A stretch of 64,000 nt of DNA from Bradyrhizobium sp. CCGB12 (GTDB lineage Bacteria > Pseudomonadota > Alphaproteobacteria > Rhizobiales > Xanthobacteraceae): assembly GCF_024199845.1 (NCBI RefSeq), contig NZ_JANADO010000001.1:4402001-4466000 (forward strand). The letters run 5' to 3'. The notes under the pieces were generated by a model. It did not search any database, had not been told where the DNA came from, and saw only the letters and a list, made by a program, of their open reading frames with translations. A program made the translations under genes and the position numbers. Each line of letters opens with the position of its first letter. Within the stretch, counting starts at the first letter, position 1. Shown here piece after piece: positions 27,511 to 36,688 of this stretch.

Positions 27511-28395
27511 ATGACCGACACGGCGCTGGCCAGCCCCGTCACGGAAGCTCACGAGCTGGATAGCCCGGCACGTCGCGCCCGGCGGCGCTTGTTCAAGCGC
27601 AAGGCGGCTGTGTTCGGCCTTGTCGTGATCATCGCGTTTATCGCGCTGGCGGTGCTTGCGCCACTCGTCGTCCCCTTCGATCCCATCGCGACGAGCTGGA
27701 GTCTGGTGCGCAAGCCGCCGACCGCCGCACACTGGTTCGGCACCGACGAGCTCGGCCGCGACATCCTGAGCCGCGTCATTTACGGCGCGCGGGCCTCGCT
27801 GCTCGCCGGCCTGATCTCGGTCGCGATCGCGCTCGGCATCGGCGTTCCGCTCGGCCTGCTCGCCGGCTATCGCGGCGGCTTCACCGACGCGCTGATCAGC
27901 CGGATCACGGATGCGATGCTGGCCTGCCCGTTCCTGATCCTGGCGATCGCGCTCGCGGCATTCCTCGGCCCGAGTCTTGGCAACGCCATGATCGCAATCG
28001 GCATCTCGGCCACCCCGATCTTCATCCGCCTGACCCGCGGCCAGGTGCTCGTCGTCAAGGCCGAGGATTATGTCGAGGCTGCGCGTGCGCTCGGCAATCC
28101 GCCGTGGCGGATCGCGTTCTCGCATATCCTGCCGAACATCCTGCCGGCGCTGCTGGTGCAGGCGACGCTGTCGATTGCAGCCGCCATCATCGCCGAAGCC
28201 GCGCTGTCCTTCCTCGGCCTCGGCCAGCAGCCACCGGCGCCGTCCTGGGGCAGCATGCTCAATGCGGCGCAACGCTTCCTCACCCAGGCACCCTGGATGG
28301 CGATCTGGCCGGGACTTGCAATCTTCCTCGTGGTGCTGTCGCTGAACCTGCTCGGCGATGGTCTTCGCGACGCCCTCGACCCGCGCCAGCGCTAG
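27511..28395 (+). CDS. peptide ABC transporter permease (DppC-like), second importer
   Basis: Product of 294 residues with a first span AVFGLVVIIAFIALAVLAPLVV, the DppC motif AHWFGTDELGRDILSRVIYGARASL, the EAA loop VVKAEDYVEAARALGNPPWRIAFSHILPN and the C-terminus LGDGLRDALDPRQR. It closes the GGT-DUF1028-importer operon. Its TAG stop lies inside the palindrome CTAG, which also supplies the stop of the convergent gene at 28392-29138. Confidence 0.9.
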   Translation: MTDTALASPVTEAHELDSPARRARRRLFKRKAAVFGLVVIIAFIALAVLAPLVVPFDPIATSWSLVRKPPTAAHWFGTDELGRDILSRVIYGARASLLAGLISVAIALGIGVPLGLLAGYRGGFTDALISRITDAMLACPFLILAIALAAFLGPSLGNAMIAIGISATPIFIRLTRGQVLVVKAEDYVEAARALGNPPWRIAFSHILPNILPALLVQATLSIAAAIIAEAALSFLGLGQQPPAPSWGSMLNAAQRFLTQAPWMAIWPGLAIFLVVLSLNLLGDGLRDALDPRQR

Positions 28396-29138
28396 ATCAC
28401 CACCTCCCGCATCACGCGGCGGCAATCCATCTCATATTCGAGATCGACCACTGGCGGCCGGGCAAAATGCCAAGTGAGGCCGGAGCGCAAGGCGCCACGG
28501 CGAACCAGCTCGTCGACCAGCGCGTGGTGGAAGTCGTGGACGGAATAGGCCTGCACGCCAGTGGTGTCCTTCCAGCCGAAGCCGAAGGCCGCCAGGCGGT
28601 TCTCCATCTGCGACGTCGTCGTGAAGCGCACTTTCTCGCGAAGGCCCTCCGGGCTGAGGTCGCGGTAGCGCACCGTGCGCTCGACATAGGTCCCGCCGCC
28701 CTCGCGTGCCTCGGCGCCGCCGGCGATCACAAAGCTCGGCGCCTTGGAGCGTGCCGGGCGCGTGAAGCAGAACGCGTAGAACGATGGCTCGGACGGCGGG
28801 TCGATCTCGGGACAGACATTGCTGCGCGCCACCGGATTGCTGGTGCCGTCGAAAATGCCCCATTCGGACAGCGTCTTCACATAGTGCAGGTTGAACGCGC
28901 GAAAGCCCTCTTCGCTGAAGGCCGCCGGTGAACGCAGCTCACAGGCGCAGAACGCTGTCAGCGGACGCCCCGCCTCCTGGATGAATTTTCCGGCCAGCGC
29001 AAACCCCTCGGCAAGCGGCACCAGGCGGTCGAACCGGACGCGCTCGATCTCATAGCCCTCATCCGCGGCCGCGCCTGCCGAATACTGGAACACGGACGGA
29101 ATGAAACGATAATTGCCGGCAGAGAACTCACGAACCAT
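28392..29138 (-). CDS. uncharacterised protein, possibly CnbZ-like aminomuconate deaminase
   Basis: Product of 248 residues, soluble and without a signal peptide. It starts MVREFSAGNYRFIPSVFQYSAG, and contains GRPLTAFCACELRSPAAFSEEGF, GIFDGTSNPVARSNVCPEIDPPSEPSFYAFCF and a C-terminal DLEYEMDCRRVMREVVI. I associate this pattern, weakly, with a family that includes the 2-amino-5-chloromuconate deaminase CnbZ. GGAGT precedes the ATG. It begins 9 bases after the receiver-cyclase stop, so it is the last gene of the signalling operon, which is unexpected for a catabolic deaminase. Treat the function as open. Confidence 0.7.
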   Translation of the reverse strand: MVREFSAGNYRFIPSVFQYSAGAAADEGYEIERVRFDRLVPLAEGFALAGKFIQEAGRPLTAFCACELRSPAAFSEEGFRAFNLHYVKTLSEWGIFDGTSNPVARSNVCPEIDPPSEPSFYAFCFTRPARSKAPSFVIAGGAEAREGGGTYVERTVRYRDLSPEGLREKVRFTTTSQMENRLAAFGFGWKDTTGVQAYSVHDFHHALVDELVRRGALRSGLTWHFARPPVVDLEYEMDCRRVMREVVI

Positions 29139-29147
29139 GACGCACTC

Positions 29148-30398
29148 CTATTCCAGTTGCATGCGAATGCCCTTGGCGCCGTTGAGCAGGCGCTTCAGGT
29201 GAAAGCCGGCCAGGGAATCGTCGGCGTGCATGCCGACCAGCGCGGCAAAGGCCGGCATGGCGGCGGCATCGCCGGCTTCCATCTTGGCAAACGCCTCGGA
29301 ATAGAGCGCCGTCTCCGGCGCCTCGAACCTGGCCTGCGGCAGCGGCTCGAACGCGCGCAGCGGCTCACTGCGTCCGCGCAACATCAACTCACCCACAGGG
29401 CGACCCTGAAAGCTGTCGGCCGCGTTGGCGACGCTGGCGCTGACGCAAATGCGCGTTCCCAGGTACTTGTTGGCGGCCTCCAGCCGCGCCGCGATGTTGA
29501 TGGAGTCGCCATATGCGGTGTAGTCGAAGAACCGATTGCCGCCAAAATTTCCGACCAGCGCCGGCCCCGCGTGAATGCCGATGCGGGTCGCGCCGAAGTT
29601 CACGCCCTTTGAGCGTTGGCGCGCACAAAAATCCTGCGCCCACGCATCGAGATCATGGGCACAGGCGACCGCACGGGTCGCATAGTCAGGCTGATCGCCC
29701 GGGGCATTGAACAGCACCTGGATCGCATCGCCGATGATCTTGGCGACCGTCCCTTCATGCGCGAAGACGACCTCGGTCATCCCGCCGACATACTCGTTGA
29801 GGAGCGCGCCAAGCGTTTCGGGCGGCGCAGTCTCGACCAGCGAGGTGAAGCCTGTGATGTCGGTGAAGATGGTCGCGACGTCGCGCCACTGCACCTGGAT
29901 GCCCTCACCCTCGCCGCTTGCCGCCAGACGCTTGGCGAGCTCGGGCGAGAAATGACGCGACAGCGCGGCATGGGCACGCTCGGCCTCCATCTGACGCCGC
30001 CGCGCCTCGCGCAGCATCTCGACGTGACGAATGGTTTTGTCGATCGTGGCTTCCAGGTCGGCGAAATCGATCGGCTTGGTCAGGAAGTCGAATGCGCCGC
30101 GGTTCATGGCGGTGCGGATGTTGCTCATGTCGCCGTAGGCGGAGACGATGATGGTCGACTTCTTGTCCTCTGCTTCCTGCAGTTTCGCCAGCAGCGACAG
30201 CCCGTCCATGCGCGGCATGTTGATGTCGGAAACCACCATATCGACATGCGGATTCTGCTCGAGCGATTGCAGCGCGTCGAGGCCGTCGCGCGCGAACATG
30301 ATATCGATGACACCGTCGCGGATCTGCCTGCGGAACTTTTGCAGGATCAACGCCTCGAGATCCGGCTCGTCATCGACGAAGAGGATGGTCGCAGTCAT
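29148..30398 (-). CDS. response regulator with class III adenylate cyclase output
   Basis: Product of 416 residues. Residues 1-120 form a receiver with the acidic pocket DDE at 9-11, phospho-acceptor Asp58 (VVSDINMPRMDG) and Lys108 (LTKPID). A linker helix (about 121-165) leads to a class III nucleotide cyclase domain: metal-binding Asp180 in IFTDITGF, Asp224 in AKIIGDAI, and FDYTAYGDSINIAARLE, whose Asp together with Lys220 is the pair expected for ATP rather than GTP. The protein should make cAMP under control of phosphorylation by the kinase two genes upstream. It overlaps the single-domain receiver gene as ATGA. Confidence 0.9.
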   Translation of the reverse strand: MTATILFVDDEPDLEALILQKFRRQIRDGVIDIMFARDGLDALQSLEQNPHVDMVVSDINMPRMDGLSLLAKLQEAEDKKSTIIVSAYGDMSNIRTAMNRGAFDFLTKPIDFADLEATIDKTIRHVEMLREARRRQMEAERAHAALSRHFSPELAKRLAASGEGEGIQVQWRDVATIFTDITGFTSLVETAPPETLGALLNEYVGGMTEVVFAHEGTVAKIIGDAIQVLFNAPGDQPDYATRAVACAHDLDAWAQDFCARQRSKGVNFGATRIGIHAGPALVGNFGGNRFFDYTAYGDSINIAARLEAANKYLGTRICVSASVANAADSFQGRPVGELMLRGRSEPLRAFEPLPQARFEAPETALYSEAFAKMEAGDAAAMPAFAALVGMHADDSLAGFHLKRLLNGAKGIRMQLE

Positions 30399-30784
30399 GC
30401 GGCTTGCTCGAGCCTCGTATCGATCTCCTGCCGCAGAAGCGCAAAGTCGATCGGCTTGGTGAGGAGCCCGACAGCGCCGCGCTCGATCGCCTTCCGGCGC
30501 GTTTCGGCATCGCCATAGGCCGTGATCATGATGACGGGAACGTCCGGATGCGCGGCGCGCACCTTCGGCAGCATGTCGAGACCGCTCATGCCGGGCATGT
30601 TGATGTCCGAGAGAATCAGGATCAGCGAGGGATCGCGAACCTCGGCGGCGCGCTTGAGCGCATCAGGCGCAGATGACGCAAATTCCATCTGGAAGCGGCC
30701 GGCGCGCAGCTCGCGCCGGAATTGCTGCCGGAACAACGCCTCGACGTCAGGCTCGTCGTCGACGACTAGGATGTAAACGTTCAA
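30395..30784 (-). CDS. single-domain response regulator
   Basis: Product of 129 residues, consisting only of a receiver domain: DDEP at 9-12, phospho-acceptor Asp60 (LILSDINMPGMSG), Thr in MITAYGD and Lys in LLTKPID. It has no output domain, so it may act as a phosphate sink, relay to the receiver-cyclase, or bind a partner protein. It overlaps its neighbours on both sides by four bases, which ties its expression to the kinase and cyclase. The high similarity to the receiver of the cyclase suggests that both arose by duplication and are served by the same kinase. Confidence 0.9.
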   Translation of the reverse strand: MNVYILVVDDEPDVEALFRQQFRRELRAGRFQMEFASSAPDALKRAAEVRDPSLILILSDINMPGMSGLDMLPKVRAAHPDVPVIMITAYGDAETRRKAIERGAVGLLTKPIDFALLRQEIDTRLEQAA

Positions 30785-33381
30785 GTCTTGCCTCCGGAAG
30801 TGTCGCCCACCGCCATCGTGCGCGGCAGCGTGATGATGAATTCGGTGAATACACCGGGCGCGGTCTCCACCTCGATCGTGCCGCCGTGCTGTTTCACGAC
30901 GATGTCATGACTCATGGAAAGGCCGAGTCCTGTGCCCTCGCCGGCCGGCTTGGTGGTGAAGAACGGATTGAACATCTTCTCCTTCACCTCGGGCGGAATC
31001 CCGATGCCGTTGTCGCGGATCCGAATTTCGACCTTGTCGCCCAGATTTTTCGTCGCAGCGCTCAAGGTGGGCTCGAAGGCGTCGCCTGCGCTCTCCTTGC
31101 GCTTGGCAGTGGCATAGAAGCCATTCGAGATCAGATTGAGGAAGACGCGCGTGATCTCCTGCGGATAGATGTCGACCATGCCTGCCGCCGGGTCGAAGCC
31201 ACGCTGGAGCGTGACATTGAAGGACGGCCGTTCGGCGCGCGCGCCGTGATAGGCCAGATTGAGGCTTTCCTCAACGATCGCGTTGATGTCGACGGCGCGA
31301 TGCTCGCCGGAGCCCTCGCGCGAATGCAGCAGCATGTTCCTGACGATGGAATCGGCACGCTTGCCGTGCTGCACGACCTTCTCGAGATTGGCCCTGAGCA
31401 TACCGGTCAGCTCGTCGATATCCTCCTTCGACTTGGCGTCGAGCGCTGCCGATTGCAGCGCCCCGTTGAGTTCGTCGATCAACTCGGTCGAGACCGCGGA
31501 GAAATTGTTGACGAAATTGAGCGGGTTCTTGATCTCGTGGGCAATGCCCGCCGTGAGCTGGCCGAGGGACGCGAGCTTCTCGGTCTGGATCAGGCGGTCC
31601 TGCGCGGCGCGCAGGTCGTCGAGGGATTGCGAAAGCTCGCTGGTGCGTTCGCGAAGTTGCTTGAGCAGCCGTGCGTTCTCAATGGCAATGACGGCCTGGT
31701 TGGCAAAATTCTCTACCAGCGCGATTTGCTTGTCGGTGAATGCGCGAACCTCCCGGCGAAAGATTGTTATCACGCCGATCAGCTCGTCTTCCCGCAATAA
31801 CGGCACCATAAGCGCCGTGCGAGCGCCTCCAACGTCAGCAAGCAAGACTGCCATTTCGGCTCCGGCACGATAGGCAGGGGCTTCGCGGACATCGAGAACG
31901 TGGGCAACCTGATGCGTTCTGGCAACCTCGGCAAGGCCGCTTTCGGGATGTGGTGCGAGCATCCTGCTCTGCTGTCGCGTGGCAGCAAATTGCGGGGGTA
32001 GATTGTAGTCCGATACCAGAGCGTATCGCTCCCCATCCCAGAGATCCATGACGCCAAAGCTCGCTCCGCAGACCCGCGTTGCATTCTCCAACATCTTGTT
32101 GAAGACCGGCTGTAATTCGCCCGCGGACGAACTGATGGCCTCCAAGACCTCAGAGGTTGCCGTCTGCTGCTGCAGGGACTCGCTCAATTCTGCCGTGCGT
32201 TGCTCGACCTTCTTTTCCAGATCGGCGTAGGATTCCTGCAAGCGCTCGCCCATGTGATTGAACTGGTCCGCGAGCCCTTCGAGCTCGTCGCCGGTCTTGA
32301 TCGAGATGCGCTGGGAGAAGTCGCCGCCACCGATCCGCTCTGCGCCGCTGCGCAGCGCCTGGATCGGCCCTACCATGCGGCGCGCCAAAAAAATCCCGGC
32401 GAGCACAGCGAAGATCGATGCCGCCAGCAGCACGATCGCTAGTCGTTGCAACGAGGCGTAGAGCGCGGCATAGGCCTCTTCGACCGGCAATTCCACGAAC
32501 ATCGTCCAGCCGAGCGGCGCGATGGGGGCGGAGGCTGTCAGAACTTCCTGCCCCTGGATGTTGGTCGCCTCCTGCAATGAGTCCGGCATGGCGCCGCCAC
32601 CGGCCTGGGCACCGCGCACCTGCTCGAGCTTGGACATGTCGGTATTGCGCAGCACGAGGCTGATATCGGGATGCGCGATCAGGCGTCCCTCCGGTCCCAC
32701 CACGTAGGCGTGCCCGTGCTCGCCGACCTTGATCTGGGACACGACGTCCCAGATCAGCTTGAGATTGACCTCCGCGATGCTGACGCCGGCATCCTTGCGC
32801 GCGCCGGCCAGCGCCAGCGTCATATAGGGCTCGGAGTCCCTGCGGAAATAGACCGGACCGTAATAGACCTTGCGCGCGACCGCCTCGGTGAACTTCGGAT
32901 CACTCGACAGGTCGATCCCGCTGTCGATCGCGTCCATGGCGAGCCGCGAGACGCGCAATCGCTCCTTTCCGGTCGCATCCACCTGGGCGATTTCGGTGAT
33001 GGCAGGCACCTGACGGAGCAGCCGCAGCGCGTCGGACCGGCGTTGCTCGATCGATCCCCCCGTCCAGGGCAGTTGCGTGGTCCAGCCGAGCTGACTCTCG
33101 ATCTCCTTGACGAACTGGCCAATCTTGGCCGCAGCCGCCTCCGCCTGCTCGTGCTGCACCCGGATCAGCGAGGCCTTGTGCTCACGATAATAAAAGAAGA
33201 CCTCGAACAGGCCGTTGGCGAGCAGCGCGATGGCGACGACGGCCACGAACAGCGCCACGTATTTGGTGAATAGACGGGTTCGGATCCCCCGCCCCGCCGC
33301 TTCACCGGACACGACCTCGCCCGGGGGCGCGCTCGGCAGCGTCCTGGCTTGCGGGGTGTCGGGATGGAGGGAGAGGCTCAT
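30781..33381 (-). CDS. membrane sensor histidine kinase (Cache-HAMP-GAF-HisKA-HATPase)
   Basis: Product of 866 residues. A first span (about 40-62) and a second (about 312-333) enclose a periplasmic domain of roughly 250 residues with the Cache-type end [27 protein letters not shown] follows ([26 protein letters not shown]), then a coiled coil, a GAF domain (about 420-570), and HisKA with phospho-acceptor His615 ([12 protein letters not shown]). The C-terminal ATPase has [17 protein letters not shown] and [13 protein letters not shown]. It should sense an extracellular ligand and phosphorylate the two receivers downstream. The longest frame starts at a TTG; the ATG at 33379-33381 is preferred. 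Confidence 0.9.
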   Translation of the reverse strand: MSLSLHPDTPQARTLPSAPPGEVVSGEAAGRGIRTRLFTKYVALFVAVVAIALLANGLFEVFFYYREHKASLIRVQHEQAEAAAAKIGQFVKEIESQLGWTTQLPWTGGSIEQRRSDALRLLRQVPAITEIAQVDATGKERLRVSRLAMDAIDSGIDLSSDPKFTEAVARKVYYGPVYFRRDSEPYMTLALAGARKDAGVSIAEVNLKLIWDVVSQIKVGEHGHAYVVGPEGRLIAHPDISLVLRNTDMSKLEQVRGAQAGGGAMPDSLQEATNIQGQEVLTASAPIAPLGWTMFVELPVEEAYAALYASLQRLAIVLLAASIFAVLAGIFLARRMVGPIQALRSGAERIGGGDFSQRISIKTGDELEGLADQFNHMGERLQESYADLEKKVEQRTAELSESLQQQTATSEVLEAISSSAGELQPVFNKMLENATRVCGASFGVMDLWDGERYALVSDYNLPPQFAATRQQSRMLAPHPESGLAEVARTHQVAHVLDVREAPAYRAGAEMAVLLADVGGARTALMVPLLREDELIGVITIFRREVRAFTDKQIALVENFANQAVIAIENARLLKQLRERTSELSQSLDDLRAAQDRLIQTEKLASLGQLTAGIAHEIKNPLNFVNNFSAVSTELIDELNGALQSAALDAKSKEDIDELTGMLRANLEKVVQHGKRADSIVRNMLLHSREGSGEHRAVDINAIVEESLNLAYHGARAERPSFNVTLQRGFDPAAGMVDIYPQEITRVFLNLISNGFYATAKRKESAGDAFEPTLSAATKNLGDKVEIRIRDNGIGIPPEVKEKMFNPFFTTKPAGEGTGLGLSMSHDIVVKQHGGTIEVETAPGVFTEFIITLPRTMAVGDTSGGKT

Positions 33382-33464
33382 CCCGCGGAACCTAGCAAGA
33401 AGACCGGACCTTGTCTCTCGCAAGCGCGGAAACGGCCCGCCCGACGCGGTTGGGGGAACACAAC

Positions 33465-33500
33465 AAAAAAGGGCGACAACGGATTGGCCGCTGCCGCCCT
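33465..33500 (-). terminator. Rho-independent terminator of the RND efflux operon
   Basis: On the minus strand AGGGCG (33495-33500) pairs with CGCCCT (33470-33475) and is followed by a run of six T (33465-33470). It lies 22 bases beyond the RND transporter stop and separates this operon from the histidine kinase gene. Confidence 0.85.
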
Positions 33501-33521
33501 CTCATCGGTTTGCTTGCGGTC

Positions 33522-36500
33522 TCAGGTCGGCCGCAGGGCCTTGGAGTCGAGGTCGAGATCGGCGACCTGCTTGTTCCGCTCCGAATCGGCCGCCGCGCGA
33601 TGGTCGGTCGCCAGCACCACATAGACCGCCGGCAGCACGAACAGCGTGAACAGCGTGCCGATCGACATGCCGGCGACGACCACCAGACCGATCGAGAAGC
33701 GGCTGGCCGCGCCGGCGCCGGTCGCGGTCAGGAGCGGGATCAGGCCGGTCACCATCGCGGCCGTGGTCATCAGGATCGGCCGTAGCCGGATGCGGGCCGA
33801 CATCTCGATCGCGGAGCGGCGGTCGAGCCGCTCGTTGACCTGGAGCTCGTTGGCGAACTCCACCATCAGGATGCCGTGCTTTGTGATCAGGCCGACCAGG
33901 GTGAGCAGACCGACCTGGGTGTAGATGTTCATGGTCGCAACGCCGAAGAACAACGGTATCAGCGCGCCGACGATCGCCATCGGCACCGAGATCATGATCA
34001 CCAGCGGGTCGCGCAAGCTCTCGAACTGCGCCGCCAGCACCAGGAAGATGATGATCAGCGCGAAGCCGAAGGTGATCGCGAGCTGATTGCCTTCCTGCAC
34101 ATACTGCCGGCTATCGGCCAGATAGTCGTGGCTGAAGCCCTGCGGCAGCTTCTTGGCCTCGCCTTCGAGGAAGTCGACCGCCGCGCCGACGGTCACGCCG
34201 GGCATCGGCACGGCAGAGAACGTCGCCGAATTGAGCTGGTTGTAGTGAGTCAGCGAGTTCGGGTCGGTCTTAGTCCTGATCGAGACCACGGTCGACAGCG
34301 GAAGCTGCTGGCCGGTGTTGGTCGTCACATAGTAGCCGCCGAGCGATTCCGGCGAGAGCCGCTTGCCGCGCGGCACCTGCGGAATCACCTGATAGGAACG
34401 GCCCTCGAGGTTGAAGCGGTTGATGTAGTTGCCGCCGAGCAGCACCGCGAGCGTTGCGCCGAGGTTCTGCATGTTGACGCCGAGGTCCTGCGCTTTGGTG
34501 CGGTCGATCGTCACCTCGACGTTCGGCTGGTTGTAGGCAAGGTCGCTGTCGGAGACGATGAACATGCCGCTCTTGCGCGCGGCGTCCTTCAGCTTCTCCA
34601 TCTGCTCAAAGACCGTCTGGAAGCCTGCCGTGGAGTTGATCACCATTTGGATCGGGAGACCGCCCGGTCCGCCCGGGAGCGGCGGCAGGTTGAAGGCGAA
34701 GGCCTGCACGCCCTCGATCTTGGCGAGCTCCGCCTGCACCAGCGGCTTCAGGGCGATCGACGAGCGTTTGCGCTCGTCCCAGGGCTTCAAGAGCATGCCG
34801 GCGATGCCGCCCTGCGGGCCATTGATGCCGTTCAGCACGAAACGCAGATCGGTCTCTGGGAATTTCTGGAATTCCTTGTCGAGCTTCTCGCCGTAGAAAT
34901 CGACATAGTCGATGTTGGCGTATTTCGGAGCCTTGGTCACCGCGAACACGATACCCTGGTCCTCCTCCGGCGCCAGCTCCTTCGAGGTGTGCATGTAGAG
35001 GAAGCCGACCAGCCCGAGGATCGTCACCGCGAACAGGCCGGTGATGGCCTTGTAGTCCAGCGAGCGATCGAGCTTGCGCCCGTACCACCGCGTTATCGCG
35101 CCGAACACCCGGTTCACCAGCTTGGCGAAGCGCCCCTCTTCGGTGTTCTTCAGCAGCACCGAGCACATCATCGGCGACAGCGTCAGCGCGATCACACCCG
35201 ACACGATCACCGAGCCCGCCAGCGTAAAGGCGAATTCGCGGAACAACGAGCCGGTGAGGCCGCCGAGGAAACCGATCGGCGCATACACCGCGGCGAGCGT
35301 GATCGTCATCGAGATGACGGGGCCGACGATTTCGCGCGCGCCTTGCAGCGACGCCTGTACCGGCGTCTTGCCCTCCTCCAGATGGCGGTGGATGTTCTCA
35401 ACCACGACGATGGCGTCGTCGACCACGAGGCCGATCGCGAGCACCATCGCGAGTAGGGTCAGGAGGTTGAAGCTGAAGCCCAGCGCCAGCATCAGGGTGC
35501 AGACGCCGATCATCGACAGCGGAATGGTGACGACGGGAATGATGACCGAGCGGAGCGAGGCCAGGAACAGGAAGATGACCACGATCACGATGAGCACGGC
35601 TTCGCCCAACGTCTTCTCCACCTCGTCGATCGAGGACTGGATGAACTTGGTCGAATCGTAGGCGACCTTCATCTTCATCGACGGTGGCAGATTGCGTTCC
35701 AGTTCGGGGAACAACGCGCGCACGCCCTTGACCAGCGTCAGCGGGTTGCCCTGCGGCGTTGCCTGCACGCCGATGAAGATCGCGTGCTCGCCGTTGAAGG
35801 CGACGCTGGCGTCGGTGCTTTGCGCGGCAAGCTCGACGGTAGCGATGTCCTCCATCCGCACGAAGCCGCCGTCCTTGGCCTTGACGATCATCTTCTTGAA
35901 CTGGTTGACATCGGTCAGGCCTGTGTTCGTCGAGACGTTCGAGACGATGAGATAGCCCTTGGTCTGACCTGCCGCGGACTGAAAGTTGTTGGCCTGGATC
36001 GCCGCGGCAACGTCGGCCGGCGAGACATTGCGGCCGGCCATCTTCACGGGATCGAGCCACAGCCGCATCGCAAACGTCTGGCCGCCCAGAATGTCGGCCG
36101 AGGCCACGCCATCGACGGTCGACAGCACCGGCTGCACCACGCGCGTCAGATAATCAGAGATCGCCGAGCCCGACAGCTCCTCGGACGAGAAGCCGAGATA
36201 CATCACGGCCGTGGTCTGGCCGGTGGTCTTGGTGACGATCGGGTCGTTGGATTCTTTCGGAATGAGGTATTTGACCGAGTTCGTCTTGGCCAGCACCTCG
36301 GTGAGCGCCTGGTTCGGATCGAAGTTCAGCTTGATGTAGACCTGGATCGTCGAGGTGCCGAGCACCGAGGACGAGGTGATGTAGTCGACGCCCTCGGCGG
36401 ACGCGACCGCCTGCTCGATCGGCGTGGTGATGAAGCCCTGGATCAGGTCCGCGGACGCGCCGGGATAGACGGTCGTGATGTTGATGACCGTGTTCGACAG

Positions 36501-36617
36501 CTTCGGATACTGCTGGATCGGCAGCACCATCGCCGCACGTAGACCGATCAGCAGGATCAGCAGGCTGACGACGACCGACAGGACCGGTCGCTTGATGAAA
36601 ATATCGGTAAAGCGCAT
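33522..36617 (-). CDS. RND family efflux transporter, inner-membrane pump (HAE1 type)
   Basis: Product of 1031 residues, full length for the family. It starts MRFTDIFIKRPVLSVVVSLLILL as HAE1 pumps do. The proton-relay Asp pair is in helix 4 (GLVVDDAIVVVENIHRHLEEG), and two large periplasmic loops and twelve spans can be traced, with GLITKHGILMVEFANELQ and the C-terminal FVLPAVYVVLATD. It exports drugs, solvents or signal molecules with the periplasmic adaptor encoded upstream. No outer-membrane factor gene is present in the locus, so a shared TolC-like protein must serve. Confidence 0.93.
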   Translation of the reverse strand: MRFTDIFIKRPVLSVVVSLLILLIGLRAAMVLPIQQYPKLSNTVINITTVYPGASADLIQGFITTPIEQAVASAEGVDYITSSSVLGTSTIQVYIKLNFDPNQALTEVLAKTNSVKYLIPKESNDPIVTKTTGQTTAVMYLGFSSEELSGSAISDYLTRVVQPVLSTVDGVASADILGGQTFAMRLWLDPVKMAGRNVSPADVAAAIQANNFQSAAGQTKGYLIVSNVSTNTGLTDVNQFKKMIVKAKDGGFVRMEDIATVELAAQSTDASVAFNGEHAIFIGVQATPQGNPLTLVKGVRALFPELERNLPPSMKMKVAYDSTKFIQSSIDEVEKTLGEAVLIVIVVIFLFLASLRSVIIPVVTIPLSMIGVCTLMLALGFSFNLLTLLAMVLAIGLVVDDAIVVVENIHRHLEEGKTPVQASLQGAREIVGPVISMTITLAAVYAPIGFLGGLTGSLFREFAFTLAGSVIVSGVIALTLSPMMCSVLLKNTEEGRFAKLVNRVFGAITRWYGRKLDRSLDYKAITGLFAVTILGLVGFLYMHTSKELAPEEDQGIVFAVTKAPKYANIDYVDFYGEKLDKEFQKFPETDLRFVLNGINGPQGGIAGMLLKPWDERKRSSIALKPLVQAELAKIEGVQAFAFNLPPLPGGPGGLPIQMVINSTAGFQTVFEQMEKLKDAARKSGMFIVSDSDLAYNQPNVEVTIDRTKAQDLGVNMQNLGATLAVLLGGNYINRFNLEGRSYQVIPQVPRGKRLSPESLGGYYVTTNTGQQLPLSTVVSIRTKTDPNSLTHYNQLNSATFSAVPMPGVTVGAAVDFLEGEAKKLPQGFSHDYLADSRQYVQEGNQLAITFGFALIIIFLVLAAQFESLRDPLVIMISVPMAIVGALIPLFFGVATMNIYTQVGLLTLVGLITKHGILMVEFANELQVNERLDRRSAIEMSARIRLRPILMTTAAMVTGLIPLLTATGAGAASRFSIGLVVVAGMSIGTLFTLFVLPAVYVVLATDHRAAADSERNKQVADLDLDSKALRPT

Positions 36618-36649
36618 CGCGGCGATCTCGAATTCTTTGTCTCAAGAAG

Positions 36650-36674
36650 CGTGATCCGGCCGAGCCGGATCACG
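36650..36674. repeat. perfect inverted repeat between adaptor and pump genes
   Basis: CGTGATCCGGC and GCCGGATCACG form 11 perfectly matched base pairs around a 3-base CGA loop. The hairpin lies in the 71-base gap between the adaptor stop and the pump start and has no T-tract, so it is more likely an RNA-processing or stability element, or a protein-binding site, than a terminator. Confidence 0.8.
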
Positions 36675-36688
36675 CGAATGTAGTTGGG

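Noticed and set aside
33876..35456. Plus-strand frame of 526 codons opposite the RND pump gene
   Set aside because: It is antisense to a complete, well-conserved RND transporter; its Arg/His/Asp-rich product has no recognisable domain and arises from codon bias at high GC.
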